Below are positions 27,480 to 36,146 of a stretch of DNA of 53,050 nucleotides, in pieces (positions within the stretch are counted from its first letter, which is position 1; the number at the start of each line of letters is the position of its first letter). The translations under genes and the position numbers were made by a program. This stretch comes from Kitasatospora sp. Root107. GTDB taxonomy: Bacteria; Actinomycetota; Actinomycetes; Streptomycetales; Streptomycetaceae. The stretch spans positions 151,134-204,183 of the forward strand of contig NZ_LMCT01000008.1 in assembly GCF_001424875.1 (NCBI RefSeq), read 5' to 3'. Under the pieces are notes generated by a model. That model saw nothing but the letters and a program-made list of their open reading frames with translations. It made no database searches and was not told where the DNA came from.

Positions 27480-30176
27480 ATGACGCTGATCGACCGTGAA
27501 GCAGAACTCGCCGCAATGGATTCAGCACTGGCCGGCACCGCCGCCGGCCAGGCCGGGATCGTCCTGGTCGAAGGGGCGGTGGGGTGCGGGAAGAGCGAAC
27601 TCGCCGATGCCGTCGCGGACCGGGCCGAGGCCGCCGGGGCCACCGTGCTGCGGGCCCTGGGATCGGCGGCCGAGCGCGAGCTCCCGCTGGGAATCCTGCG
27701 CCAGCTGATCGCCTGCACACCACCCGGCGTGCTGCCCGAGCTCACCGGAGAGCCGGGCCGTGCCAACGTCGGTGCGATGCAGGCGTTCTCGGCCGCCGCC
27801 TGCGAACTCGCCGCCATGGCACCGGTGGTGATCGTGGTGGACGACGTGCACCACGCCGACGAGCAGTCCTGCGGCTACCTGCTGCACCTGGCCCGCACCA
27901 CCCGCTGGGCGCGCATCCTGCTGGTGCTCACCGAGTCGGTGCACGAGCGCGGCGACGACCCGGTGTTCGGCACCGAGCTGCTCCGCCGCCCCAACTTCCA
28001 GCGGATCAGGCTGGAGCGGCTGAACGGCGCGGCGGTGGCCCGGCTGGTCGCCGAGCAGCTCGGCCCGGACGCGGCCGAGCGGCTGGCCGGCCGGTTCGCC
28101 GAGGCCACCGGCGGCAACCCGCTGCTGCTGCGCGCGATGGTCGAGGAGCACCGGGTCACCGGGGCGCAGGAGCCCGAGGTCGGCGGCGCGTACGCGCAGG
28201 CCGTGCTCACCTGCCTCTACCGGTGCGGCCCGGCGGTCCGCGAACTCGCCGAGGTGCTGGCGGTGTTGGACGACCTCGCCACCGCCGAACGCGCCGCCCG
28301 GCTGCTTGACCTGCCGCTGGCCACCGTGAACCGCGGCGTCCAGGCCCTCAGCGCGGCCGGCATCCTGGACGGCGCCCGGTTCCGCTACCCCGCCGCCCGG
28401 GCCGCCGTGCTCGAGTGGACCGACGACAGCGCGCGCACCGAGCTGCACCGCCGGGCCGCCGAACTCGCCCACCGGAGCGGCGTGCCGGCGCCGGTGCTGC
28501 ACGAGGCGGCCGAACAGCTGCTGGCCGACGGTGCGGCCGAACGGGCCTGCGCCTGCCTTGAGTTGGCCGACCGGAGCGGCGCCGACGACGAACAGCGCGC
28601 CCAGTTCCGCACCATGCTGGCCGCGATCGCCGCGCGCTCCGACCCGGGCGCCGCCGAGCGGCACCTGGCCGGCCCGTTGGACCTGCTCAGGGCGGGCTCG
28701 CTGGCCCCGGCCCGGCTGGCCGCGCTGGCCCGGCTGCTGGCCACCCAGGGCCGGATCGACGAGGCGGCCGAGGTGCTGGAGCGGATCACCGCCCAGGACC
28801 CGTCGGCCCAGGACGGTGCCACCCGCGACGGTGCCAACCGCGATGCTGCCACCAGGCCCGGCCAGGGCGGCCGTTGGGCCGACCCGCTGGACGGCCTGTC
28901 CGCCTTCCCGCGGTGGACCGCCGCTCCGCCGGTGGAGCCGGGCGGGGTGCCGAGGCCGGTCCGGGCCGCCTCGCCGACCACCCTGTGGACCATCCCCGAG
29001 TACGCCGTCGACGGGTCGTCAGGGGCGGCCGCCGAGCTGTTCCTGCGCGGCGCGACGCTCTCCGAAGCCACCGTGGCCCCGATCGGCCAGGCCGTCCGGG
29101 CGCTGCTGCTCACCGAGGGCCCGGCCCGGGCGATGCCCTGGTGCCACCTGTACACCGAGGCGGCGATCCGGGCCGGCGCCCCCGGCTGGCAGGCGGCGTT
29201 CACCGCGCTGGGGGCCGAAGTCCTGCTGCGGCAGGGCGATCTGACCGGAGCGGAGAGCCGGGCGGCGGCTGCGATGGACCTGCTGCCGGAGCGTGGCGGC
29301 AGCGTCTTCGCGGCCGGTGTCTCGGCCACCCTGATCCGGGCCAGCACCGCGATGGGCCGGCACGACGCAGCCGCCCGCGAATTGGCCAGACCGCTGCCGG
29401 AGGGGCTGGCGGGCAGCTTCCAGGGGCTGGCCCACCTGCGCGCGCGTGGTCAGTACCACCTGGCCACCAACCGGTTCCACGCCGCACTCGGCGACTTCCT
29501 GCAGATCGGCCGCACCATGCGCCGGTGGGGTCTTGACCGACCGCTGTTGCTGCCCTGGCGGATCGGCGCCGCCGAGGCGCTGATCCAGCTCGGCGAGGCG
29601 CACCAGGCGGCCCGCTTCATCACCGACCAGCTCGGCTCCAAGGACGCCGCGCACCCGTGGGTGCACGGCATCTCGCTCCGGCTGAAGGCCGCCCTGAGCG
29701 AGCCCAAGGAGCGGCAGGTGCTGCTCGCCCGTGCGGTGGACGAGCTGCGCACGGTCGGCGACACGTACGAACTGGTGCTGGCGATGGCCGACTTCGGGCA
29801 GGTGCTGAAGGAGACCGGCGACAGCAACCGGGCCAACATGGTGAACCGGCGGGCCTGGCACCTGGCCGACGAGTGCGGGGCGCACGCCCTGCGCGAGCGG
29901 ATCCTGCCCGGCCACACCGCGACGCCCGGCGCACCGGAGGGCGGCCGGACCGACGTCGGGTACGCCGAACTCGACGCCCGGCTCAGCGAGTCGGAGAAGC
30001 GGGTGGCGATGCTCGCGGTGCACGGGCACACCAACCGGGAGATCGCGATGAAGCTCTACATCACGATCAGCACGGTCGAACAGCACCTCACCCGGGTCTA
30101 CCGGAAGTTGAACATCACCCGCCGGCAGCAGCTGCCGGTGGACCTGCACCTGCTCGGAGCCGCCGAGCACGCGTGA
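27480..30176 (+). CDS. LAL-type LuxR regulator (large ATP-binding regulator)
   Basis: An 898-residue LAL regulator. The Walker A motif GAVGCGKS is at 32-39, Walker B-like VVIVVDDVHHAD follows, and the C-terminal HTH reads LAVHGHTNREIAMKLYITIS then VEQHLTRVYRKLNI. The middle is helical and TPR-like. A linker near residue 440-460 is encoded by three near-identical 15-base repeats. ATG 27480 follows GGGGGA; the longer upstream frame lacks support. Divergence from the FAAL operon marks it as the likely pathway-specific activator. Confidence 0.9.
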   Translation: MTLIDREAELAAMDSALAGTAAGQAGIVLVEGAVGCGKSELADAVADRAEAAGATVLRALGSAAERELPLGILRQLIACTPPGVLPELTGEPGRANVGAMQAFSAAACELAAMAPVVIVVDDVHHADEQSCGYLLHLARTTRWARILLVLTESVHERGDDPVFGTELLRRPNFQRIRLERLNGAAVARLVAEQLGPDAAERLAGRFAEATGGNPLLLRAMVEEHRVTGAQEPEVGGAYAQAVLTCLYRCGPAVRELAEVLAVLDDLATAERAARLLDLPLATVNRGVQALSAAGILDGARFRYPAARAAVLEWTDDSARTELHRRAAELAHRSGVPAPVLHEAAEQLLADGAAERACACLELADRSGADDEQRAQFRTMLAAIAARSDPGAAERHLAGPLDLLRAGSLAPARLAALARLLATQGRIDEAAEVLERITAQDPSAQDGATRDGANRDAATRPGQGGRWADPLDGLSAFPRWTAAPPVEPGGVPRPVRAASPTTLWTIPEYAVDGSSGAAAELFLRGATLSEATVAPIGQAVRALLLTEGPARAMPWCHLYTEAAIRAGAPGWQAAFTALGAEVLLRQGDLTGAESRAAAAMDLLPERGGSVFAAGVSATLIRASTAMGRHDAAARELARPLPEGLAGSFQGLAHLRARGQYHLATNRFHAALGDFLQIGRTMRRWGLDRPLLLPWRIGAAEALIQLGEAHQAARFITDQLGSKDAAHPWVHGISLRLKAALSEPKERQVLLARAVDELRTVGDTYELVLAMADFGQVLKETGDSNRANMVNRRAWHLADECGAHALRERILPGHTATPGAPEGGRTDVGYAELDARLSESEKRVAMLAVHGHTNREIAMKLYITISTVEQHLTRVYRKLNITRRQQLPVDLHLLGAAEHA
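28812..28856 (+). repeat. Three 15-bp tandem repeats inside the LAL gene
   Basis: GACGGTGCCACCCGC (28812-28826) is followed by GACGGTGCCAACCGC and GATGCTGCCACCAGG, so the third copy is diverged. They encode a short Asp-Gly-Ala-rich linker. In-frame unit length suggests expansion by slippage without loss of function. Confidence 0.75.
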
Positions 30177-30369
30177 CGCACGGTCAGGAGCCGGGCAGTG
30201 ACAAGAGGATGGCAAGAAGATGTCGCGTCCATGCCATACATGGCCTGGATGGGACGATTCCCGGCCCTGAGGTTGGGAAGTGTGTCCTCCGGGGCCGGAT
30301 CGCATTGTGGGCGGGCCGCCCGTTCGAGAGGCTTGGTGACAGACCCGAGCCGATCCAGGGAGGCACACC

Positions 30370-31326
30370 ATGGCAACGCCGTTCCAGCTGTCCGACCCGG
30401 CCGTGCCCGAACTGCTCCGGGCCCGGATGCTGGACCGGGTGGAGGAACGGCTGCGCGGCCTGCTGGCCACCGAGCACTCCGCCACCCGGGTCGCCGACCC
30501 CAGGGCCGTCACCCCGATCCGGGCGCTGGCCGACCAGGTGACCGCGGGCGGTGAACGGACCAGGGCCACCCTGCTGCTGACCGGCTACCTGGCGGCCGGC
30601 GGCAGCCCGGCCGGCTCCCAGGTGATCGACGTGGCGGCCGCCCTGGAGCTGCTCGACGCCTGCCACCTGATCCGGGGCGACGTACGCGACAACGTCCCGC
30701 TCCGGCGCGGCATCCCGACCCCGCACGTCGGCCACGCCGCCGAGCACGAGCGGAACGGCTGGCGCGGCGAGTCCCGCCGGTTCGGCGAGGCCACCGCCAC
30801 GCTGGCCGGCGACCTCGCGGTGGCCTACGCCGACCGCCTGGTGGGCGGGCTGCCGGGCGAGGCCCGGGCGATCTGGGACCAACTGCGGATCGCCCGGGTG
30901 CTCGGCGCGCACGCCGAGGCGGCCACCAGGACCGAGTACCTGGACGACCCCTGGCCGCTGGGCTGCCTGGAGGGCTGCACCCCCGGCTGCGCGGCCGGCT
31001 GGTACGCGGTCCGGGAGCCGCTGCTGCTCGGCGCCGCGCTGGCCGGCCGGCCCGACCTGGCGGACGAGTACCGGGACTACGCCGGGCGGCTGCACGCGGC
31101 CTGGCGGCTGCGGGGCTTCCTGGACAGCGGGGCGGCGAGTGACTGGCACGCCCGGATGCTCTGCGAGATTCTGCTCGGTCGAGAGGAGAAGGACCGCACC
31201 GAGGACCTCATCATGCGGCTGGTGAACGAGGCCGACCTGGCGGTGGCCGAAGCTCCGCTGCGGTCCGGCTGGCACCGTGAACTGGTCAACCTGGCCGCTC
31301 GGTTGGTCCTGGCGGGCGGCTGGTGA
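30370..31326 (+). CDS. Polyprenyl-diphosphate-synthase-like protein lacking both Asp-rich motifs
   Basis: A 318-residue homologue of trans-prenyl diphosphate synthases. The first Asp-rich region is recognisable as CHLIRGDVRDNVPLRRGIPT, with the DDxxD motif reduced to GDVRD. The second, normally RDDLLD, reads LRGFLDSG. The intervening landmarks AGDLAVAYADRL and AGWYAVREPLLLGAALAG match family segments, but the Lys-Thr pair of the latter is lost. It therefore probably does not bind magnesium-diphosphate in the usual way; it may be a non-catalytic subunit or have a new role. ATG 30370 follows GGGAGG. A 193-base gap separates it from the LAL gene; it faces the ANL gene tail to tail. Confidence 0.75.
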   Translation: MATPFQLSDPAVPELLRARMLDRVEERLRGLLATEHSATRVADPRAVTPIRALADQVTAGGERTRATLLLTGYLAAGGSPAGSQVIDVAAALELLDACHLIRGDVRDNVPLRRGIPTPHVGHAAEHERNGWRGESRRFGEATATLAGDLAVAYADRLVGGLPGEARAIWDQLRIARVLGAHAEAATRTEYLDDPWPLGCLEGCTPGCAAGWYAVREPLLLGAALAGRPDLADEYRDYAGRLHAAWRLRGFLDSGAASDWHARMLCEILLGREEKDRTEDLIMRLVNEADLAVAEAPLRSGWHRELVNLAARLVLAGGW

Positions 31327-31366
31327 GCTCCGCTGCGCCTTCTGCAGGGCGCCAGGTTGCACTATC

Positions 31367-31480
31367 CAGGGGCTCGGGGAACTGCGAGGAGATCTGGCGC
31401 CGGGGTCACTGCGAAAGTGCCTGACCATTTACGGACGGATCACCTTTCCGAGGCTGGCGTCGCAGTTCCCCGAGCCCCTG
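31367..31480. repeat. 21-bp perfect inverted repeat with a 72-base loop
   Basis: CAGGGGCTCGGGGAACTGCG plus A (31367-31387) is repeated in perfect inverted form at 31460-31480. The left arm lies just after the prenyl-synthase-like gene, and the right arm lies inside the last codons of the convergent ANL gene. The core GGGGnnCGGGGAACTGCG resembles a sequence often found interspersed between Streptomyces genes. It may act as a terminator or be a non-autonomous mobile repeat. Confidence 0.8.
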
Positions 31481-33212
31481 ACCGTAGATGCTGGGAGGGG
31501 GGTCTGGGGGCTCCCGGGCGGAGCCGGTCGAGCCAGCTTCGGAGGGCGTCCGACCGTAGGCCGCCGTGCACGTCCCGGGGTAGCGAGCCCGCCAGTTCCA
31601 GCCGGGTGGGCAGGAACGCCTCGGCCAGCCCACGGGCCGTCAGATGCCTGCGCAGCTCCGGCAGTCCGGGTGGGTCGGCCCCGGCTGCCGGGACCACCAC
31701 TACGCAGGTCAGTTCGCCGTGTTCGGGGTCCGGGTAGCCGACCACGGCGGCCTCCCGGACCGCCGGGTGTGCCAGCAGCCCGTCCTCCAGCTCGGCCACC
31801 GGAACGAGGAAGATCGCACCGGTCCGGTGGCCGGCCCACTGCACCACCTGGATACCGCCGAGACCGTCCGCCCTGGCCAGGTCCCCGGTGTCCAGCCAGC
31901 CTTCGTCCTGCTCCCAGGGCAGCCGGAGCGCGTCGGCGCCGTGCGGCCAGCAGGCCAGGCTGACCGACGGGCCGCGCACCCGGAGCCGTTCGACGGCGGG
32001 ATCGCCCGGGGGCCGGGGCAGCTCCGACAGCGGCGAGAGCTCCAGGCCCGGTAGCGGACGGCCGTCGCTCTCGGCGCTGCGCTCGGCCGGGGTCTCGCCC
32101 CGGGCCACCGTGCCGAGACCCACCTCGGGTGAGCCCCAGACGCCGACCGCCGGTGCGCCGAACGCGCCGGGCAGTTCGGCCAGCAGGGCGGCCGGGGTCC
32201 TGGTCCGCCCGCCGGAGAGCAGCAGCCGCAGGGTCTCGGGCCGCCGGGGCGCGCGCCGCTGCGCGGCCAGCAGCTCGGCCCAGTAGACGGGTGCCGCGTA
32301 CGCCCGGGTGACCCCGGCCTGCTCCAGCAGGTCGAGGCAGCTGTCCGGGTCCCAGACGTCCTGGAACACCGCGGTGCCGCCGACGGCCGGCGGCCAGTAC
32401 ACGGTGAACAGCAGCGAGGCCAGCGAGGTCAGCGGCAGCGCCGAGTAGACCACCTCGCCCGGCTCCGGGCCGAGGCCGGGCGCCCGCTGCTGTGAACGCA
32501 GGCCCGCGTACAGGGTGTTGGGGGTGTGCAGGGCCGAGGTGTAGCTGTCGCCCAGGCCCATCACGGTGACCGCCAGCGCGGTCCGGTCCGGGTCGGTGCG
32601 GAACGGGCTGCCGCCGGACGGCAGTTGTTCGTGCGGGGTGTGCAGGAAGTACTCGGTGAAGTCCACCGCGCCGGTCGCGGCGGCGTCGCCGATCACCACC
32701 CGGTGGCGCAACCAGGGCAGCCGGTGGGCCAGTTCGGCCAGCGCCTCGGCATGGCCGAAGCCCTCCCAGGCGTCCGGCACCACGCAGATCCGGGCCCGCA
32801 GATCGCCGAGCACCCGCTCCAGGCCGTGCGCCCGCAGGGTGGGCAGCACGGGCACCGCGACCGCGCCGATCCGCAGACAGGCCAGGGTGAGCGCGGAGGC
32901 CTCCCACCAGCTGGGCAGCTGGAAGGCGACCGGATCGCCCGGGCCCAGACCGAGCGAGCGCAGCGCCCCGGCGAACCGGTCCACGTAGCAGGCCAGTTGG
33001 CCGTAGTCGACGGTGACGATCCGATGGCCGGACGGACGGTGTGCGCGGTGCGAGACGATCGCGGGCCGGTCGGGTGCGGTGGCCGCCACCCGGTACAGGT
33101 CGTGCAGGAAGGTCTCGTCGCGCCACCACCCGGCCGCCCGGTGCGCGGTCGCCTGCGCGAGCGGCGGCTGGGCGGCGGCGAACAGCGCGGCCGGGCCGGC
33201 GAGCCGGCTCAT
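31440..33212 (-). CDS. Adenylate-forming (ANL) enzyme homologue, catalytic motifs degenerate
   Basis: A 590-residue protein related to aryl/cyclohexyl-carboxylate-CoA or dihydroxybenzoate-AMP ligases, recognisable from GWWRDETFLHDLYRVA, LGLGPGDPVAFQLPSWWEA, the WGSPEVGLG motif and GWLDTGDLARADG. The P-loop, normally TSGTTG, is degenerate (MGLGDSYTSALHTP), and the C-terminal catalytic Lys motif (PxxxxGK) reads LPRDVHGGLRSD, without Lys. It may have lost adenylation and act as a thioesterifying or scaffold protein, or be decaying. Its start overlaps the upstream regulator stop (ATGA). The C-terminal tail runs into the inverted repeat at 31460-31480. Confidence 0.8.
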   Translation of the reverse strand: MSRLAGPAALFAAAQPPLAQATAHRAAGWWRDETFLHDLYRVAATAPDRPAIVSHRAHRPSGHRIVTVDYGQLACYVDRFAGALRSLGLGPGDPVAFQLPSWWEASALTLACLRIGAVAVPVLPTLRAHGLERVLGDLRARICVVPDAWEGFGHAEALAELAHRLPWLRHRVVIGDAAATGAVDFTEYFLHTPHEQLPSGGSPFRTDPDRTALAVTVMGLGDSYTSALHTPNTLYAGLRSQQRAPGLGPEPGEVVYSALPLTSLASLLFTVYWPPAVGGTAVFQDVWDPDSCLDLLEQAGVTRAYAAPVYWAELLAAQRRAPRRPETLRLLLSGGRTRTPAALLAELPGAFGAPAVGVWGSPEVGLGTVARGETPAERSAESDGRPLPGLELSPLSELPRPPGDPAVERLRVRGPSVSLACWPHGADALRLPWEQDEGWLDTGDLARADGLGGIQVVQWAGHRTGAIFLVPVAELEDGLLAHPAVREAAVVGYPDPEHGELTCVVVVPAAGADPPGLPELRRHLTARGLAEAFLPTRLELAGSLPRDVHGGLRSDALRSWLDRLRPGAPRPPSQHLRSGARGTATPASER

Positions 33213-35425
33213 GACCAGCGGCCGATCGACCAGGCGACCTGGACCCGGGAGGCGCAGCCGAGCCGCCGCATCACCTGCCGGACGTGGTTGACCACGGTCC
33301 ACTCGGAGAGCGCCAGCCGGGCCGCGATCTGCCGGTTGGTCAGCCCCTCCGCGACCAGCATCGCCACCTGCAGCTGGCGGGCCGTCAGCGGTTGGCCGCC
33401 CGCCGGGCCCGGTGCGGCGGCGCGCCGGGCCGGGTCCGGTGCGGCCAGCGCCTCGGCGACGGCGGCGGCCGGTGACAGCCGCCGTCCCTCCGCCCAGGCG
33501 ACCGCGAAGCCGTGCGGGCGCAGCCGGTCGCGCAGTCCGTCCAGGGCGTCGTCCAGCTCGGCCCGGCGCCGTCCGTCCAGCGCGCTGCCCAGCTCGTCCC
33601 GGAGCGTCTCGGCGGCGGCCAGCAGGCCGGTGGCGCGTGGCTGCTGGACGGGGGTTGCACGCAGCAGATGGAGTGCGAAGTCCTCGAGTGCGGCGGGCAG
33701 TTCGGTCCGTTCGCCGATCGTCCCGTAGAGCCGCAGGCACTCCCGGAGCGCCTGCCCGGCCGCGGTCGGCTCCTCCGCCGTACGGGCCAGCATGCCCAGT
33801 GCCCCGGCCAGCGCCCGGGCGTCGCCGATCCGCCGGGCCGCAGCCACCGCCCGGTCGAGCGTCTCGGCGGCCCGCTGCCGCTCGCCCCGGGCCAGCAGCA
33901 CCCTGGCCAGCTCGGTCCCGGCCTCGACGGCAGCCCCGGCGGCGCCGAGCGACTCCAGCGTCTCCAGTGCGGGGCCGAGCGCCGACTCGGCCCCGGCCAG
34001 GTCGTCCAGGCGGCGCAGCGCTCCGCCGAGCCGGGCCGCCAATAGGGCGTTCAGCCTGCGATCGCCCAGCGGTCGGGCCAGCGCCAAGGCCGCCCGCTGC
34101 CGGGCGGCCGCCCCGGCCGGATCGCCGAGCGCCGCCGCGAAAGCGCCGGACAGCTCCAGCAGCCGGGCCCGGACGGGCTCCGGGACCGCCTCGGTGGCCG
34201 CCCGGTCGGCCCGGGCCAGGCCCTCGCGCAGGTGACCCCGGGTCAGCCAGGGCAGCCGGCAGGCGAGCAGCACGGCGGCGGTCGCCTCGGGCTCGCCCCG
34301 CTCCCGCAGCCGGTCCAACGTGGCCAGCACGTTGGCGTGTTCGGCCTGGACGGCGTCCAGCCAGCGGCTCTGTTCGGTGCCGGACAGCCGGGGTTCGGCG
34401 GCGGCCAGCAGCCGTCGGCACTCCGCCGTCTGCCGGTCCAGCGCGGTCTGCTCCCGGCCGCCGTCGGCCAGCGCGGCCCTGGCGTACGAGCGGATCGGCT
34501 CCGGCACGGTGAGCCGGGGGTGCCCGGGCAGGGTCGGCAGCTGGACCACCAGGCCGCGGTCGAGCAGGACATCCAGGTCGGCCGGGCCCAGACGTTCGGC
34601 CGTGGCGGCCGTGAACCCACCGGGGAAGCAGGCGAGTTGTTCGAGCAGCTCGCTCGGCTCCGGGCCCAGACCACGGCAGCTCCAGGCGGCCAGTGCGGTC
34701 AGCGAGCGGTGCCGTTCGGGGGCGTCGAACGGACCGCCGCCGAGGGCGACCCCACGGCGGCGCAGCCGGTCCAGCAGGTCGTGCGGGGTGTGCAGGCGCA
34801 GCTGGCGGGCGGCCAACTCCAGGGCGAGCGGCAGCCCTTCGAGCAGCCCGCAGAGTTCGGCGACCGCGCGGGCGTTCTCGGCGGTGAGGGCGAACGCCGG
34901 GTTGGCCTCCCGGGCCCGGCGGACGAACAGCTCGACCGAGGCCACCTCGCGCAGTTCCTCGGGATCGTCGCCCGCCGGTGGCACCGGCAGCGGCGCCACC
35001 GGGAAGAGCCGCTCGCCGTACACCCGGAGCGGCTGCTGACCGGTCGCCAGTACCACCAACCGGTCGTCCCGGCAGAGCAGTTCGGCGACGGCGGTGCCGA
35101 GCGGCCCGCCGTGGTGCTCGCAGCCGTCCAGCACCAGCAGCCGCCGGTCGCCCTCGCGACTGAGGGGACGCACCGCCTCGGCCACCGCGTCCGCAGGCGA
35201 CCCGGCTTCACTCAGGTCCGCGTACCCCGGCTCGCCGAACAGCTCGGCCAACTCCGGCCGGACGGCCCGTACCAGCCCGCTCTTGCCGACCCCACCCGGG
35301 CCGGTGAGGGTCAGCAGCCGGACCGACGGGTCGCGCAAGCGCCCGACCAGCGCCAGCCGCTCCCACTCCCGCCCGACCAGCTCGACGGCCTGCCACGCCC
35401 CGACCGCCACCTGCGAGACCGCCAT
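33209..35425 (-). CDS. NB-ARC ATPase / LuxR-HTH transcriptional regulator
   Basis: A 738-residue regulator. The ATPase part has Walker A GPGGVGKS at 42-49 and LLVLDGCEHHGG as Walker B; the middle is Leu/Ala-rich and TPR-like (about 300-640); the C-terminal HTH reads LVAEGLTNRQIAARLALSE then WTVVNHVRQVMRRLG. This combination belongs to the AfsR-like/putative-ATPase LuxR group. ATG 35425 follows AGGGGG; an upstream in-frame ATG is not supported. It overlaps the ANL gene (ATGA) and is divergent from the HD gene, with a dyad between them. Confidence 0.9.
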   Translation of the reverse strand: MAVSQVAVGAWQAVELVGREWERLALVGRLRDPSVRLLTLTGPGGVGKSGLVRAVRPELAELFGEPGYADLSEAGSPADAVAEAVRPLSREGDRRLLVLDGCEHHGGPLGTAVAELLCRDDRLVVLATGQQPLRVYGERLFPVAPLPVPPAGDDPEELREVASVELFVRRAREANPAFALTAENARAVAELCGLLEGLPLALELAARQLRLHTPHDLLDRLRRRGVALGGGPFDAPERHRSLTALAAWSCRGLGPEPSELLEQLACFPGGFTAATAERLGPADLDVLLDRGLVVQLPTLPGHPRLTVPEPIRSYARAALADGGREQTALDRQTAECRRLLAAAEPRLSGTEQSRWLDAVQAEHANVLATLDRLRERGEPEATAAVLLACRLPWLTRGHLREGLARADRAATEAVPEPVRARLLELSGAFAAALGDPAGAAARQRAALALARPLGDRRLNALLAARLGGALRRLDDLAGAESALGPALETLESLGAAGAAVEAGTELARVLLARGERQRAAETLDRAVAAARRIGDARALAGALGMLARTAEEPTAAGQALRECLRLYGTIGERTELPAALEDFALHLLRATPVQQPRATGLLAAAETLRDELGSALDGRRRAELDDALDGLRDRLRPHGFAVAWAEGRRLSPAAAVAEALAAPDPARRAAAPGPAGGQPLTARQLQVAMLVAEGLTNRQIAARLALSEWTVVNHVRQVMRRLGCASRVQVAWSIGRWS

Positions 35426-35466
35426 CGTCGCCCCCTGTCCGAAGTCCACCCTCCAGACTGGGCGCA

Positions 35467-35491
35467 GCCGCTAAAGCCCGGCTGAAGCGGC
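35467..35491. promoter_or_regulatory. CTAAAGC dyad, candidate operator
   Basis: GCCGCT-AA-AGCC-C-GGCT-GA-AGCGGC forms a nested dyad between the divergent NB-ARC/LuxR and HD genes, 42 and 50 bases from their starts. A closely related sequence lies upstream of the AfsA homologue at 40092-40118. Confidence 0.5.
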
Positions 35492-35541
35492 GAGGTGCAC
35501 TACCGTCGGAAGGTCAACTGACGGCTACTCAGGAGGACCGC

Positions 35542-36129
35542 GTGGAGCACCAGCTCGTCGATGCGGAAGCGACAGGCATCGCCCACCTGATGTTCGAGGC
35601 CGGCTCACTGCGCGGACTGCCTCGCACCGGGTGGCGCCAGGACGGAATCCCACTGTCCGCCACCGAGACCGTTGCCGAACACAGCCACCGCACGGCCGTC
35701 ATCGGTGCGATCCTCGCCGCCCTGGAGAGTGCCGACCCAGCTCGCACCACCCTGCTCTGCACCCTCCACGACATCCCCGAAGCACGCACCGGCGACCTCA
35801 CGCCCCTCACCAAGCGGTACGTCACTGCCGCCGATCCCCGGAAGGTGATCGCCGATCAGACCACGAACGCCCACCCGGCCGTCCAGGGACTCTTCGCCGA
35901 CGCCATCGCCGAGTTCGAGGACGGCACAACCCCGGAAGCACGCTGCGCCCGGGACGCCGACAAACTCGACTGCCTGTTGCGCGCCCTGGAGTACCGGGCC
36001 GGCGGCGTTCCAGCGGTCCAGGGCAAGATCGACCGGTGCCGCGCGGCACTCACCACCGCCGCTGCCCGACAGATCGCCGACGCCGCACTGCGGCTCGCCC
36101 CCTCCGACTGGCAGTACGCCCAAGCCTGA
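35542..36129 (+). CDS. HD-domain phosphohydrolase (YfbR/HDDC2-like)
   Basis: A 195-residue HD protein. Metal-binding motifs are EHSHRTAVIG, LHDIPEARTGDLT (HD pair) and DADKLD, the order of the YfbR 5'-deoxynucleotidase family. Those enzymes dephosphorylate deoxynucleoside 5'-monophosphates; the physiological substrate here is not shown. A GTG start at 35542 has AGGAGG five bases upstream. It is convergent with the SARP gene, only 17 bases from its end, and sits inside the regulator-rich block, although its function looks housekeeping. Confidence 0.85.
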   Translation: MEHQLVDAEATGIAHLMFEAGSLRGLPRTGWRQDGIPLSATETVAEHSHRTAVIGAILAALESADPARTTLLCTLHDIPEARTGDLTPLTKRYVTAADPRKVIADQTTNAHPAVQGLFADAIAEFEDGTTPEARCARDADKLDCLLRALEYRAGGVPAVQGKIDRCRAALTTAAARQIADAALRLAPSDWQYAQA

Positions 36130-36146
36130 GGCGTGGTGACGGGTGG

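Noticed and set aside
30177..30369. Short inverted repeat GCCAT-AC-ATGGC in the gap after the LAL gene
   Set aside because: Five-base arms are too short to stand out, and no position relative to a promoter could be defined.
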